Shown: positions 1 through 9,171, counted from the first letter of the stretch. The stretch is 64,000 nucleotides of DNA from Acidobacteriota bacterium (GCA_016718135.1 JADKEF010000019.1:124001-188000); one strand, 5' to 3'. Numbers and translations are program-made. The notes: generated by a model from the letters alone, not told the origin.

Positions 1-16
1 CTTTGCGTTAAGATTT
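1..16. repeat. Right arm of a word-repeat hairpin, cut by window edge
   Basis: The first 16 bases (ctttgcgttaagattt) are the same as the end of the right hairpin arm at 34329-34347, which also stops just upstream of an ATG (gnd). The left arm must lie outside the window. This is therefore probably a second copy of the cgcaaag-word hairpin. Confidence 0.5.
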
Positions 17-23
17 ATTTGTA

Positions 24-1490
24 ATGGAAATTGTACTTCTATTAGTCAGGATTCTTCTTGCCGGCATTTTCGCGCTTGCTGGCGTGGCGAAATTTATCGA
101 TCTGAAAGGGTCGGAGAAGGCGTTTCAGGATTTTGGGGTGTCGAAGTCGCTTGCTCTTCCCGGAGCGGTTGCTCTTTCCGTGGCTGAGATCGGGATCGCG
201 GTTTTATTGCTATTTGTCGAGACCTCATGGTTCGGTGCCATCGCGGCTCTCGGGCTGCTGCTACTATTTATCGGGCAAATGATCTATCAACTTGCTCGCG
301 GCAATGCTCCGGATTGTCACTGTTTTGGGCAATTGCATAGCGAGCCAGTGAGCCCAATCAGTATCCTGCGGAATATACTCTTCGCGATTCCAACGGCGTA
401 CTTGGTATTCTCGGGACGTGCGGGCCAAGGGATGGGGTTTTCCGATCCGCGGGTCGATGTGATGCATCTTTTGTTTGGCGTGACGATCGTTTCGCTACTT
501 ATGGCTGCGATCTTCTACCTGCGTACGATCTCTGCAAAACAAGACACTATCCTGAAGCAGATCGAGGTGATGGAGTTGGTGGCCCGCGATGGCGGTTCAG
601 TTGAACGCGAAGAGCTCTCGCATCCGCATGAAGGTCTGCCGATTGGTGCGGTGGTGCCTGATTTTGCGATGCAGAATCTCAATGGCTCTACGGTTTCACT
701 GGCGGATATTCGGTCGGACGGTCTTCCAGTGCTGTACATTTTTGTCAGCTCAACTTGTTCGCCGTGCAAATCACTGGTGCCGGAATTTGAGCAATGGCAG
801 AAGGAAATGTCGGATAATGTGCGTTTCGTTTTCGTGAGTAGCGGCAAGTTGAGCGACAATGCGGACAAGTTTGGCGGCGAGCTTTCAAAGCATCTGATCG
901 TTGAGGAAACAAGAGCCTTCGCCGATCTGATGAAGGCTAAATGGACGCCGACCGCGATCCTCATGGATGCAAATGGCCGCGTTGCGAGCCACGCCGCAGC
1001 TGGTGACACCGCTATCCGGACCCTTGTTGAGCAGATCAGAAGCGAAGATCTCAGCAGGGAATTCGCCCACTTCACAAACGGTCACAACCATGCTGGCACG
1101 AACAAGGTTGGCGAGCCTGTGCCGGAGTTTTCGCTAGCCGATGTTGCGGGTACCGAGATAACGTCGGAATATTTCCGCGACCGCAAGACGCTGGTTGCGT
1201 TCTGGAGCCTCGACTGCGGCTACTGCGACCAGATGATCGAAGACCTACGAAGTTGGGACCGCACCAAGGGGATGGACGAACCGGGATTGCTGGTGTTCTC
1301 CGACGGCGACGCAAAAGCAAATGCCGAACTTGGGCTCTCGTCGCCAATAATTGTCGACGCCGAAGACACTGCGACCAAGCTCGGAATGTTTGGCACGCCG
1401 TCCGCTGTTCTGATAAATGAGAATGGCGTCATCGTCTCTGAGACCGCACTCGGAGCGTCGGATATCTGGGCGCTTATTGGTAAGAGGTAA
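24..1490 (+). CDS. MauE/DoxX-like membrane protein fused to two thioredoxin-like domains
   Basis: 488 residues. Residues 1-130 form four hydrophobic segments of the MauE/DoxX type, with a DCHCFG motif at 97-102 in the loop that in MauE-like proteins carries cysteines. A fifth membrane segment lies near 150-170. Two redoxin/TlpA-like domains follow: the first around 210-340 with CSPC at 245-248, the second around 370-488 with CGYC at 398-401. The arrangement suggests a membrane dithiol carrier that passes electrons to thioredoxin domains, probably on the periplasmic side. MauE is needed for disulphide formation in methylamine dehydrogenase, but no mau genes are nearby, so the substrate is unknown. 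It runs ahead of tgt with a 117-base gap. Family assignment is firm; the role is inferred. Confidence 0.8.
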   Translation: MEIVLLLVRILLAGIFALAGVAKFIDLKGSEKAFQDFGVSKSLALPGAVALSVAEIGIAVLLLFVETSWFGAIAALGLLLLFIGQMIYQLARGNAPDCHCFGQLHSEPVSPISILRNILFAIPTAYLVFSGRAGQGMGFSDPRVDVMHLLFGVTIVSLLMAAIFYLRTISAKQDTILKQIEVMELVARDGGSVEREELSHPHEGLPIGAVVPDFAMQNLNGSTVSLADIRSDGLPVLYIFVSSTCSPCKSLVPEFEQWQKEMSDNVRFVFVSSGKLSDNADKFGGELSKHLIVEETRAFADLMKAKWTPTAILMDANGRVASHAAAGDTAIRTLVEQIRSEDLSREFAHFTNGHNHAGTNKVGEPVPEFSLADVAGTEITSEYFRDRKTLVAFWSLDCGYCDQMIEDLRSWDRTKGMDEPGLLVFSDGDAKANAELGLSSPIIVDAEDTATKLGMFGTPSAVLINENGVIVSETALGASDIWALIGKR

Positions 1491-1607
1491 GGGTATTTTT
1501 AACGCGAAGTCGCAACGACGCTAAGCCGCAAAGTTAAGACTGGTTATGCTGGCCATTAATTTGTTGTTTAGGGTCTTTGCTACTATGCCTGTTTGCGTTG
1601 AGATCTT
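1491..1607. other. Intergenic spacer with degenerate word repeats
   Basis: The stretch 1501-1540 (cgcgaagtcgcaacgacg, then ctaagccgcaaag) resembles a single degenerate arm of the cgcaaag-word hairpins seen at 34260-34344. No matching second arm and no clear promoter were seen before tgt. Confidence 0.35.
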
Positions 1608-2801
1608 ATGAAACCGATCCACTGGAAAATTGAGGCGACCGATGGCAAGGCTCGGGCGGGGACGATCGTGACTCGACGTTCCGTGATCGAGACTCCCGTC
1701 TTTATGCCGGTCGGAACTCAGGGAGCCGTCAAAGGTATTCGGTTCGAATGGCTTGAGGATGAGCTTGATGCCCGCATTATTCTCGGCAACACCTACCATC
1801 TTTTCTTGCGTCCTGGCGTCGATATCATCAACAGGTTTGGCGGTCTGCACAAGTTCACTTCATGGAACCGGGCAATGCTCACAGACTCGGGCGGCTTTCA
1901 GGTCTTTTCACTGACCGATCTGAGAAAGCTGAATGAGGACGGAGTTGAGTTCCGTTCGCATCTGGATGGTAGCAAGAAAATCTTGTCGCCGGAGGTGTCG
2001 ATGGAGATTCAGGCGGCGCTTGGATCGGAGATCGTGATGGTCTTTGATGAATGTCCTCCGGGCGATGCTGGTTATGATGCGACCAAGACTAGTTTGGAAT
2101 TGACGGCTCGGTGGGCCGCCAGGTCGAAAGCGAGGTTTAACGATGTTCAGAGTGCAAGCTTTAGCTTGTCCCCGGCCTCGGAGGAACAGGCTGAAGCCTG
2201 CACTCTGAACGGGAAACAGGCTCTCTTCGGTATCATTCAGGGAGCCGGACATTTAGATCTTCGGAGAGAAAGCCTCGATCGGACGGTTGAGATCGGGTTT
2301 GATGGTTATGCGATCGGTGGCCTGAGTGTCGGCGAAGAGAAAGTGGTTATGTACGAAGTTCTCGATCAGATCGCTCATCAAATGCCGAATGATGCGCCGC
2401 GATATTTGATGGGAGTTGGGACGCCTGAGGATCTGGTCGAGGCGGTGAATGCGGGTGTCGATATTTTTGACTGCGTTATTCCGACTCGCAACGGGCGGAC
2501 GGGAAGTGCGTTTACCTCGCGAGGCAAGGTCAATATTCGCAATGCAAAATTTTCGACTGACACCGGGCCGCTCGATCCGAATTGTGAATGCTCGGTGTGT
2601 AAGCGGTATTCATTGGGATATCTACGCCACTTAAACAACGCAGGCGAGATGACTGCAGCCACCTTGATCTCACATCATAACGTTGCATTCTTCCTTTCTA
2701 CAATGAGAAAAGCTCGCGAGGCCATCTTGGAAAGCCGTTTTCCTGCGTTTCGGAAGGACTTTCTCTCCGGTTTACACGAGAACAACGCTGAGGGCGTTTG
2801 A
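1608..2801 (+). CDS. tgt: Queuine tRNA-ribosyltransferase
   Basis: 397-residue bacterial TGT. It exchanges guanine for preQ1 at the wobble position of GUN-anticodon tRNAs, in the cytoplasm, in queuosine synthesis. Visible family features: DSGGFQVFSL with catalytic Asp93, the FDCVIPTRNGR block with the nucleophile Asp288, and the zinc ligands C326, C328 and C331 before a downstream His. It is slightly longer than usual because residues 181-200, between the RSKARFND and KQALFGIIQG blocks, are encoded by a palindromic element at 2148-2207 that is absent from the family. The frame is kept. tgt-yajC-secD-secF is a common bacterial gene order. The start at 1608 is supported by the conserved N-terminal region. 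Confidence 0.97.
   Translation: MKPIHWKIEATDGKARAGTIVTRRSVIETPVFMPVGTQGAVKGIRFEWLEDELDARIILGNTYHLFLRPGVDIINRFGGLHKFTSWNRAMLTDSGGFQVFSLTDLRKLNEDGVEFRSHLDGSKKILSPEVSMEIQAALGSEIVMVFDECPPGDAGYDATKTSLELTARWAARSKARFNDVQSASFSLSPASEEQAEACTLNGKQALFGIIQGAGHLDLRRESLDRTVEIGFDGYAIGGLSVGEEKVVMYEVLDQIAHQMPNDAPRYLMGVGTPEDLVEAVNAGVDIFDCVIPTRNGRTGSAFTSRGKVNIRNAKFSTDTGPLDPNCECSVCKRYSLGYLRHLNNAGEMTAATLISHHNVAFFLSTMRKAREAILESRFPAFRKDFLSGLHENNAEGV
2148..2207. repeat. Palindromic element inserted in frame in tgt
   Basis: Arms at 2148-2169 (cagagtgcaagctttagctt...) and 2186-2207 pair at 19 of 22 positions around a 16-base loop. The element encodes about 20 extra residues in tgt without breaking the frame. The same arm sequence recurs at 42626-42700 upstream of lpxC, so this is a dispersed element and not a tgt-specific structure. 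Confidence 0.8.
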
Positions 2802-2855
2802 TAAAGGCGAACAAAATCTATATCATTTTGCTTTTGTCTTTACAGGCGAAGCTCT

Positions 2856-3158
2856 ATGAATAATCACCTTCTCTTATTTCAAGAAAGTGCAGGCGGTGGC
2901 AGCATCATTTGGACGCTATTACCCTTTGTATTTATCTTCGGAATTTTCTATTTTCTCGTGATCCTTCCGCAGAAACGTCAGAAGCAACAGCTTCAGGACA
3001 TGATCGCGGGGCTTAAGATCAACGATGATGTTGTCACGAATGGCGGCATCATCGGCAAGATCAAGGAAGTGAGAGAAACTAGCTTTATCATTCTGAGCGC
3101 GGACAAGTCGCTGCTCGAAGTTGGGAAAGCTGCTGTAGTTGGCAAAAAAGCGGAATAG
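2856..3158 (+). CDS. yajC: Preprotein translocase subunit YajC
   Basis: 100 residues, the usual YajC size. One hydrophobic segment at about 18-38 is followed by the conserved LPQKRQKQQ basic patch and the small cytosolic domain with the DDVVTNGGIIGKI block. YajC associates with SecDF in the inner membrane. It lies between tgt and secD in the same direction, so it is probably cotranscribed. Confidence 0.95.
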   Translation: MNNHLLLFQESAGGGSIIWTLLPFVFIFGIFYFLVILPQKRQKQQLQDMIAGLKINDDVVTNGGIIGKIKEVRETSFIILSADKSLLEVGKAAVVGKKAE

Positions 3159-3223
3159 TTTATTAGAAATTGTGAAAAGTGAATGGACTTGGTTCTGTTT
3201 ACCCTTCACGGTTACCGAGTTTT

Positions 3224-4915
3224 ATGAAGAATACGGGTTTGTGGATCAGGACGGCAATTATTATCGCCGTCACCATTGGCGGCATTTATTTGGTATTCGG
3301 CCCGCGTCGGACGCCTGTCGCGGCAGATTTTTCCTATCAGGGAATAAAGGACAATCTTTCGCAGAATATCAATCTCGGCCTTGATCTCAAGGGTGGCTCT
3401 CACCTGGTAATGAAGGTCAATACCGATGATTACCTGAAGAAGCTTACCGAAAATAACGCACAGGCTGCTCTCAATGCTGCTCTAGATGCGAAGCTCCCGG
3501 TGACGACTAATCAGACGACGGCAGAGAATGGCAACTATTCGGTTACGCTAAACCTTTCTGATCCCGCGCAGTCTCAGGCAGTGATCGATGAGGTGAAAAA
3601 GAAGGTTGATTTCGCCAGTTGGACTGAATCAAGTACCGGTAGCACCATATCGTGGTCGATACCGGCAGCGATCCAGGAAGTTCTTAAGAAGCAAGCCGTT
3701 GATCAGGCTCTTAAAATCGTTGAGAGTCGGATCAATGCGTTTGGTGTGAAAGAGCCGACATTGCAGCGGCACGGTGCTGAAAGTTCGGGCCAGATCCTTT
3801 TGCAGATGCCGGGCGTAGATGATCCTGAGCGTGTTAAGTCCTTGATCGGTGCTGAATCGAATCTATCGCTCATGAAGGTCGTCAGTCCCGGAAACCCCGC
3901 ACCGGTCGCAACGTATCCCTCGGAAGAGGCTGCGAGATCGTCGCTTGGCGGCACCGTTCCACCGAATCGTAAGATATTGCCTTATAACGATCGCGACGAA
4001 CCAACCGCAGCGAATGCTTCGGCAACCCCAGACCCCAACAAGCCAAAGCAGTTCGTCGTAGTGGAATATCCTGCTATCGTGGATGGCAGCGAACTTCGCG
4101 AGGCTAGCGCGATCTCGCGTACAGGCAGCGACCGTGATTTCGAGATCGGGTTTTCTTTGAAACCTACGGGAGCACAGAAGTTTGGTGATTGGACCGGTAA
4201 GAACATCAACAATTACATGGCGGTCGTCCTCAATAACGAGGTCAAATCCGCCGCGTTTATAAAATCTCAGATATTTGATTCAGGTCAGATCACCGGCCGT
4301 TTTTCTAAGGCATCGGCTGAAGACCTCGCCTTGACGCTCAAATCGGGTGCTTTGCCCGCTAAGATCGAATATCAGGAAGAGCGAACAGTTGGACCGAGCC
4401 TTGGTGCGGATTCCATCCGTGCAGGCGTCGAGGCTTCGCTTGCGGGCCTTGTATTCATCGTTATCTTTATGTTGTTTTACTATCGCGGTTCCGGCGTCAA
4501 CGCCGTGGTCGCTTTGTTGCTCAACATGATGCTGACGCTCGCCGCCCTGATCATGATCAAATCGACGTTAACCCTGCCTGGCATCGCTGGACTCATTCTC
4601 GGTATCGGTATGGCCGTTGACTCGAACGTCTTGATCTTTGAGCGGATCCGAGAAGAACTGACTGCCGGGAAATCGGTGGCATCCTCCATCGAGCTTGGGT
4701 TCGACAGGGCATTCATCACGATCATTGACACGCACGTCACGACGATCATCGCGGCGGCAATTCTGTACATGTACGGGACCGGCCCGATCCGGGGCTTTGC
4801 GGTCACGCTCGTACTTGGGTTGTTGATCAACCTATTCTCGGCCGTCTTCGTATCGCGTACCATCTTCATGTGGTTGATGGAGAGAAAGACCAAGATGGAG
4901 TCCTTGAGTATCTAG
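3224..4915 (+). CDS. secD: Protein translocase subunit SecD
   Basis: SecD uses the proton gradient to help pull secreted proteins across the inner membrane. The start at 3224 gives 563 residues beginning MKNTGLWIRT followed directly by a transmembrane segment, as in other SecD proteins. An upstream in-frame ATG at 3179 would add 15 residues of no family character. Features: N-terminal membrane helix, NLGLDLKGGSHLVMKV near 50-65, the large periplasmic P1 region, and a C-terminal five-helix domain with GIGMAVDSNVLIFERIREE. The P1 region is longer than minimal and contains a Pro/Asn/Ala-rich stretch near 255-270. secF follows after 49 bases. Confidence 0.95.
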   Translation: MKNTGLWIRTAIIIAVTIGGIYLVFGPRRTPVAADFSYQGIKDNLSQNINLGLDLKGGSHLVMKVNTDDYLKKLTENNAQAALNAALDAKLPVTTNQTTAENGNYSVTLNLSDPAQSQAVIDEVKKKVDFASWTESSTGSTISWSIPAAIQEVLKKQAVDQALKIVESRINAFGVKEPTLQRHGAESSGQILLQMPGVDDPERVKSLIGAESNLSLMKVVSPGNPAPVATYPSEEAARSSLGGTVPPNRKILPYNDRDEPTAANASATPDPNKPKQFVVVEYPAIVDGSELREASAISRTGSDRDFEIGFSLKPTGAQKFGDWTGKNINNYMAVVLNNEVKSAAFIKSQIFDSGQITGRFSKASAEDLALTLKSGALPAKIEYQEERTVGPSLGADSIRAGVEASLAGLVFIVIFMLFYYRGSGVNAVVALLLNMMLTLAALIMIKSTLTLPGIAGLILGIGMAVDSNVLIFERIREELTAGKSVASSIELGFDRAFITIIDTHVTTIIAAAILYMYGTGPIRGFAVTLVLGLLINLFSAVFVSRTIFMWLMERKTKMESLSI

Positions 4916-4964
4916 TAGGCACTGGAGACGGAGCATTTTAGATCCGGACTCACAAAGTTTTAAC

Positions 4965-6101
4965 ATGTTTCAAATCTTTAAGAATATCAACGTCGATTGG
5001 ATGGGCATCAGAAAGCCCCTGATCTTTGTCTCGATCGTAGTGCTTCTCGCTGGACTTGGCTCGGCCATCGGCCGGCAGTTTACGCCTGGCGGCACGGACG
5101 CATTTAATCTTGGAGTCGATTTCCAGGGTGGAACTGTCATCACAGCGAAATTTAAGTCGAAGCCCGCTGAGGATGACATCCGAAATGCCCTGCAGGCTCA
5201 GGGCGTTAATGACGCGGTCATCCAGTCGTCTCTCGACAAGCAAGATGAGGTTTTGATCAAGGTGCCGCTGTTTGAAGGTGCGGCCGAGCCGGCTCCAACG
5301 CCGGCCACAACTGCTGTTGTTGGCGGCGAGGGGTCACAACCGCCTAGCAGTGCTTCCGGCGACGCATCGCAGGTCAATGTTGGCCGCGCGACGGTAAAGA
5401 AGGCTCTCGATACGTTTGGGCCGGAGGCTGCACCAACAAGTGCACTCGGTGACGACGAGGCTGCTGCCTACAAGATCGTTGGAACCGACTCGGTCGGTCC
5501 GGTTGCCGGGGCTCAGCTGAGAAATCAGGCTGTGATCGCTACGTTGCTTGGGCTTGTAGGTATCTTGCTTTTTATCGCGTTCCGGTACGATTGGACATAC
5601 GCCGCCGGTGCTGTTATCGCGGTGTTTCACGATGTTCTGATCACGCTGGCGTTCTTCTCGGTGTTTCAGTGGGAAATTAGCTTGACAGTACTGGCAGCCT
5701 TGCTGACGCTTGTAGGTTTCTCGGTGAATGACTCGATCGTCATCTTTGACCGTATTCGCGAGAATCTGACCCTTCATCGTGGTGAGTCCCTCTATAAGCT
5801 GACCAACCAGTCGATCAACCAGACCATGTCTCGAACCATCGTTACTAACGGGCTCGTGTTCTTGTCTGTGTTGGCGTTAGTCTTGTTCGGCGGTGAGGTG
5901 CTGAGAGGCTTTTCGCTGGCCCTGTTTGTTGGCTCGATCACAGGTACTTATTCGACGATCGCCATTGCCAGCCCGATCGCGATATGGTGGCAGAGCAAAC
6001 TCGGGGACAACCGTGTGAAAGAAGTCTTGGTGCCACAGATCGGTGAAAAACTAGCTTCATCATCGCGCCGAAGTGTCACGCGCAGACCGGTTACGCGATA
6101 G
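4965..6101 (+). CDS. secF: Protein translocase subunit SecF
   Basis: 378 residues. It has an N-terminal membrane helix, the FNLGVDFQGGTVI block, and the C-terminal helical domain with VGFSVNDSIVIFDRIREN. It partners SecD in the inner membrane. Compared with short SecF proteins it carries a low-complexity Ala/Pro/Thr/Gly/Ser spacer of about 35 residues (roughly 106-140) in the periplasmic domain. The tail ends in Arg/Ser/Thr repeats. Last gene of the tgt-yajC-secD-secF group. Confidence 0.95.
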   Translation: MFQIFKNINVDWMGIRKPLIFVSIVVLLAGLGSAIGRQFTPGGTDAFNLGVDFQGGTVITAKFKSKPAEDDIRNALQAQGVNDAVIQSSLDKQDEVLIKVPLFEGAAEPAPTPATTAVVGGEGSQPPSSASGDASQVNVGRATVKKALDTFGPEAAPTSALGDDEAAAYKIVGTDSVGPVAGAQLRNQAVIATLLGLVGILLFIAFRYDWTYAAGAVIAVFHDVLITLAFFSVFQWEISLTVLAALLTLVGFSVNDSIVIFDRIRENLTLHRGESLYKLTNQSINQTMSRTIVTNGLVFLSVLALVLFGGEVLRGFSLALFVGSITGTYSTIAIASPIAIWWQSKLGDNRVKEVLVPQIGEKLASSSRRSVTRRPVTR

Positions 6102-6494
6102 GCTTAGCTACTATAAGTCAACGTTATAGTTCCGCGTGAAAACTTTACAATACTTTACGAAGTTTGTGGGTAAATACGGCTCATTATTCTTGACTTTCGA
6201 GAACTAAACTTTTAGACTTCATTTCGTTGCTGGTCAATTAAACGTTTTACTTCTGACACTCCTTACCGAGCATTTCGTGATGGAGTTGCAAAAGGTAGAA
6301 CTTAGTTCCTTTCGCCTCTTTTGTGGAGACGAGAGTGGGCTACGTAAATCTGACGTATTCGAAGAGAATGAGGTTCAGGCTGAAATCGAGCAAGAGATCC
6401 CAGCGCGGCTTTCGGCTCGAGTTTCATATTCCAATTAATTATAAGGATTCGTGATCCTTGACCTAGCGAATGGCACCGTAAGGGAGATTTAAAG
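6102..6494. other. Intergenic region upstream of the tonB-exb operon
   Basis: About 390 bases without a supportable gene. A weak sigma70-like pair lies at 6190-6218: TTGACT, a 17-base spacer, TAGACT (four of six matches to the -10 consensus). This could drive the tonB operon, but would leave a leader of about 270 bases. I saw no riboswitch fold or clear terminator after secF. Confidence 0.3.
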
Positions 6495-7319
6495 ATGCTT
6501 GATCAATTAGTTGAATCAAAAAGTCATGCAGGCGAAGACAAACGACGTGGCGGCTTTATGCTCACGGTTTTCATCATCGCTGTCTGCAGCGTTCTTACTG
6601 CTTGGGGATATGATCTCTTCAGTAAGGACTTCGGTATGGGTGGAGATGACCTTTCGCTTACGACACTCGTCGCCCCCGTGCCGGTCCCTGATGAGGAGCC
6701 GCCGCCAGAGCCTGAAAAGAAGCCGGAGCAACAGCAGAAAGAGCCGGATGTGGACGTTCGTAAGGAATTGATCCAGAACATGATGCAGACGCCGATCAAG
6801 CCGCCTGACCAGATCAGTACGGCAAAGAATCAGGTCAAGGAAATGCGTCTCGACCGCCTGACTAAGCTGGGTTCGTCTGATTCGGATACTGGAGCTCGTG
6901 TGGATTCGGGAGCGGCCCGTGTTGTTGATTCTGGCGGCACTGCAGGTATCTCGACATCGACGGGCACCGCACAAACTGGAGGAGACGACGAAGGTGCCCC
7001 ACCTCCACCTAAGGTGGTCGCAACCCCCAAGCCTGTGCCTAAGATGGTGTCGCAGGGTGTTCTAAATGGTAAGGCTACCAGTCTTCCGAAACCGGCTTAT
7101 CCGGCGGCAGCCAAGGCTGTTCGTGCGGGCGGTGCGGTCAGCGTTCAAGTGGTTATTAGCGAATCGGGCAGCGTCATGTCGGCATCCGCCGTCAGCGGCC
7201 ACCCGCTTCTCCGTGCGGCTGCAGAGAGTGCGGCACGCGGTGCTCGTTTCAGCCCGACACTTCTCTCCGGACAACCGGTAAAAGTTTCCGGGGTCATAAC
7301 ATACAATTTTGTCCCGTAA
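6495..7319 (+). CDS. tonB: Energy transducer TonB
   Basis: 274 residues. A single membrane segment at about 20-40 follows a short cytosolic N-terminus. A Pro/Glu/Lys-rich spacer occupies about 55-90 (PDEEPPPEPEKKPEQQQ), and the TonB C-terminal domain spans about 190-274, ending in ITYNFVP. TonB spans the periplasm and transmits the ExbBD-harvested proton motive force to outer-membrane receptors. It heads the operon tonB-exbB-exbD-exbD, the complete set for TonB-dependent transport. No TonB-dependent receptor lies in the window. Confidence 0.9.
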   Translation: MLDQLVESKSHAGEDKRRGGFMLTVFIIAVCSVLTAWGYDLFSKDFGMGGDDLSLTTLVAPVPVPDEEPPPEPEKKPEQQQKEPDVDVRKELIQNMMQTPIKPPDQISTAKNQVKEMRLDRLTKLGSSDSDTGARVDSGAARVVDSGGTAGISTSTGTAQTGGDDEGAPPPPKVVATPKPVPKMVSQGVLNGKATSLPKPAYPAAAKAVRAGGAVSVQVVISESGSVMSASAVSGHPLLRAAAESAARGARFSPTLLSGQPVKVSGVITYNFVP

Positions 7320-7415
7320 GGGCGGCAAGACAGTGGGGAATAGCTTAGGCTGTTTCCCACTTGATTCTTGTAGATGCAATCGATAAATTTTCTGATTTTC
7401 TTTGGAGGAAAAACC

Positions 7416-8165
7416 ATGACATTTTTAGGCAGCCTGATCGCAACGGATTTTTCGGGCTTTTTCATGATGTTTGCCGGCGAGGGCATCTCGTTCAGTGTAT
7501 ACGATATCGCAAAGAGTCTGACCATTCCGGGTTGGGGCGTTATCATCACGCTTCTGATCCAATCGGTCTATATGATCGCCGTTGGGATCGAACGCTGGTT
7601 GACTTATAGCAAGGCCAAGGCACAGTCCAGGCAGTATGCTCCAAAAGTTGCTCAGGCTTTGAAGAACAGCAACATTGATGAAGCTATCAATATCAGCGAC
7701 AAGTACAAGGATTCGCACTTGGCGATGGTCGTTTCGTCGGGCTTGAAAGAGTTCGCTGCCCATCAGGGTAACACTGACATTTCGGCGGATGAGATGGAAT
7801 CGTCGAAGCGTGCTCTTGAGCGTGCTATTGCTGTCAAGACTGCCGAGCTCAAGCGTGGATTGTCGGGTCTTGCTACCGTTGGATCGACTGCTCCGTTCGT
7901 GGGACTTTTCGGAACGGTCGTAGGTATCATCGGTGCGTTTATGGCACTTCGCTCTAACGAATCGGCTGGTATCGGTGCCGTTGGTGGTGCTATCGCTGAG
8001 GCTCTTGTTGCTACCGCGTTTGGTATCCTCGTGGCTATCCCGGCTGTGTGGCTTTTCAACTACTTCACGAATAAGGTTACGAGCTTCAGTGTCGAAATGG
8101 AAAACTCGGCCTCTGAATTGGTCGACTATTTCATCCGTCAGCGTGGCAAGCAGATCCGCGGTTAA
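7416..8165 (+). CDS. exbB: MotA/TolQ/ExbB proton channel family protein
   Basis: 249 residues from the ATG at 7416, which has a strong GGAGG a few bases upstream. An in-frame ATG at 7374 lacks such a site. Membrane segments lie at about 38-58, 150-175 and 190-215. The conserved ExbB core (STAPFVGLFGTVVGI) and the AIAEALVATAFGILVAIPAV block are present. It forms the inner-membrane pentamer around ExbD and couples proton flow to TonB. TolQ or MotA-like alternatives are less likely because of the tonB and exbD neighbours. Confidence 0.92.
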   Translation: MTFLGSLIATDFSGFFMMFAGEGISFSVYDIAKSLTIPGWGVIITLLIQSVYMIAVGIERWLTYSKAKAQSRQYAPKVAQALKNSNIDEAINISDKYKDSHLAMVVSSGLKEFAAHQGNTDISADEMESSKRALERAIAVKTAELKRGLSGLATVGSTAPFVGLFGTVVGIIGAFMALRSNESAGIGAVGGAIAEALVATAFGILVAIPAVWLFNYFTNKVTSFSVEMENSASELVDYFIRQRGKQIRG

Positions 8166-8208
8166 TCGCGGTCTTCGCTTAGGTTTTTTAAGATAGGAGA
8201 TAACTGCT

Positions 8209-8652
8209 ATGGCTGTCAGTGTTGGCGGTACAAGTGAGTATAATTCGGAGATCAACGTTACACCGATGGTGGATGTGATGCTGGTGCTCTTGATCATTTT
8301 TATGATCGTGACACCACTCCTTCAGCAAGGTGTTTCGGTGAACCTTCCCCGAGACGTCGTGAGCGCGGAGGAAGACGGCGATATCGCAAAGGATACGTCT
8401 GTCATCGTCGCGATCCCGGACAACAGTAACTTTTATATCGGCAAGGACCAGTATCCGCTTTCCGAACTCGGAGATGTTATCAAACGTCGTATGGAGGGCA
8501 AGACGCCCGACAAGCGTATTGTTTACATCAAAAGCGGCATCGATGTTGATTACGGGCGTGTGGTCTCTGCGATCGACACGATCCGTAAGCAGGACATCGA
8601 CAAGGTCGGATTAGTTGCGGATAGGAAGAAAGGGACGGAAAAAGCAAATTAG
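8209..8652 (+). CDS. exbD: Biopolymer transporter ExbD (first copy)
   Basis: 147 residues. One membrane segment at about 20-38 contains the proton-carrying Asp22 in INVTPMVDVMLVLLIIFM. A periplasmic domain follows. The start at 8209 has TAGGAGAT upstream. It pairs with ExbB and TonB. A second, diverged exbD follows directly, an arrangement common in Bacteroidota and Acidobacteriota that may give a hetero-dimer in the channel. Confidence 0.92.
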   Translation: MAVSVGGTSEYNSEINVTPMVDVMLVLLIIFMIVTPLLQQGVSVNLPRDVVSAEEDGDIAKDTSVIVAIPDNSNFYIGKDQYPLSELGDVIKRRMEGKTPDKRIVYIKSGIDVDYGRVVSAIDTIRKQDIDKVGLVADRKKGTEKAN

Positions 8653-8678
8653 AAGTAGGGCCGCATTTCGGCCCTGCT
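8653..8678 (+). other. Intercistronic hairpin between the two exbD genes
   Basis: Stem agggccg / cggccct around a catt loop, extended by AAG/CTT on the outside. No T-run follows, so it is more likely an RNA stability or processing element than a terminator. Confidence 0.45.
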
Positions 8679-8694
8679 TCGGGAAGACACAGTT

Positions 8695-9171
8695 ATGGGT
8701 ATGTCATCAGGCGGAGGGGGCGGCGGAGCCAAGCCCTCGATCAACGTAACACCACTTATCGACGTCCTGCTCGTTTTGCTGATCATCTTCATGGTCATCA
8801 CGCCGATGAAGCCAAGCCGTTTTGAGGCGAAGGTCCCGGCTGAGCCAAAGGATCAGCAGAACGTCAACGTCAAACCCAATCCGCTGACTCTCGTGGTATC
8901 GATCAGTAAGGAAACAAGGGCTATTACGCTCAATAATGAGCCGTTCGGAGATGTTTCGGATACTGACAAGCTGAAGAATCGTCTGGCTGAGATCTTCAAA
9001 GAACGAGAGAATAACGGCGTATTTCGTGAAGGCACTAACGAGGTCGAAAAGACGATCTTTCTTAAGTCACCAAAATCTGTCAAGTATGGTGATGTTGTAA
9101 AGGTTATCGATGCGGCAAAGGATGCCGGTGCCTCGCCGATCGGACTGCAGATCGATGATTTAACAGATTAA
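8695..9171 (+). CDS. exbD: Biopolymer transporter ExbD (second copy)
   Basis: 158 residues. A Gly-rich N-terminus (residues 6-11 are all glycine) precedes a membrane segment with the conserved Asp23 in INVTPLIDVLLVLLIIFM. The periplasmic part differs clearly from that of the first ExbD, so the two are old paralogs and not a recent duplication. Same operon. Confidence 0.9.
   Translation: MGMSSGGGGGGAKPSINVTPLIDVLLVLLIIFMVITPMKPSRFEAKVPAEPKDQQNVNVKPNPLTLVVSISKETRAITLNNEPFGDVSDTDKLKNRLAEIFKERENNGVFREGTNEVEKTIFLKSPKSVKYGDVVKVIDAAKDAGASPIGLQIDDLTD

Noticed and set aside
3139..3384. 81-residue ORF between yajC and secD
   Set aside because: Overlaps the SecD start in another frame and has no family character.
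7425..8297. 290-residue minus-strand ORF
   Set aside because: Antisense to exbB and the start of exbD; the plus-strand proteins are clear.
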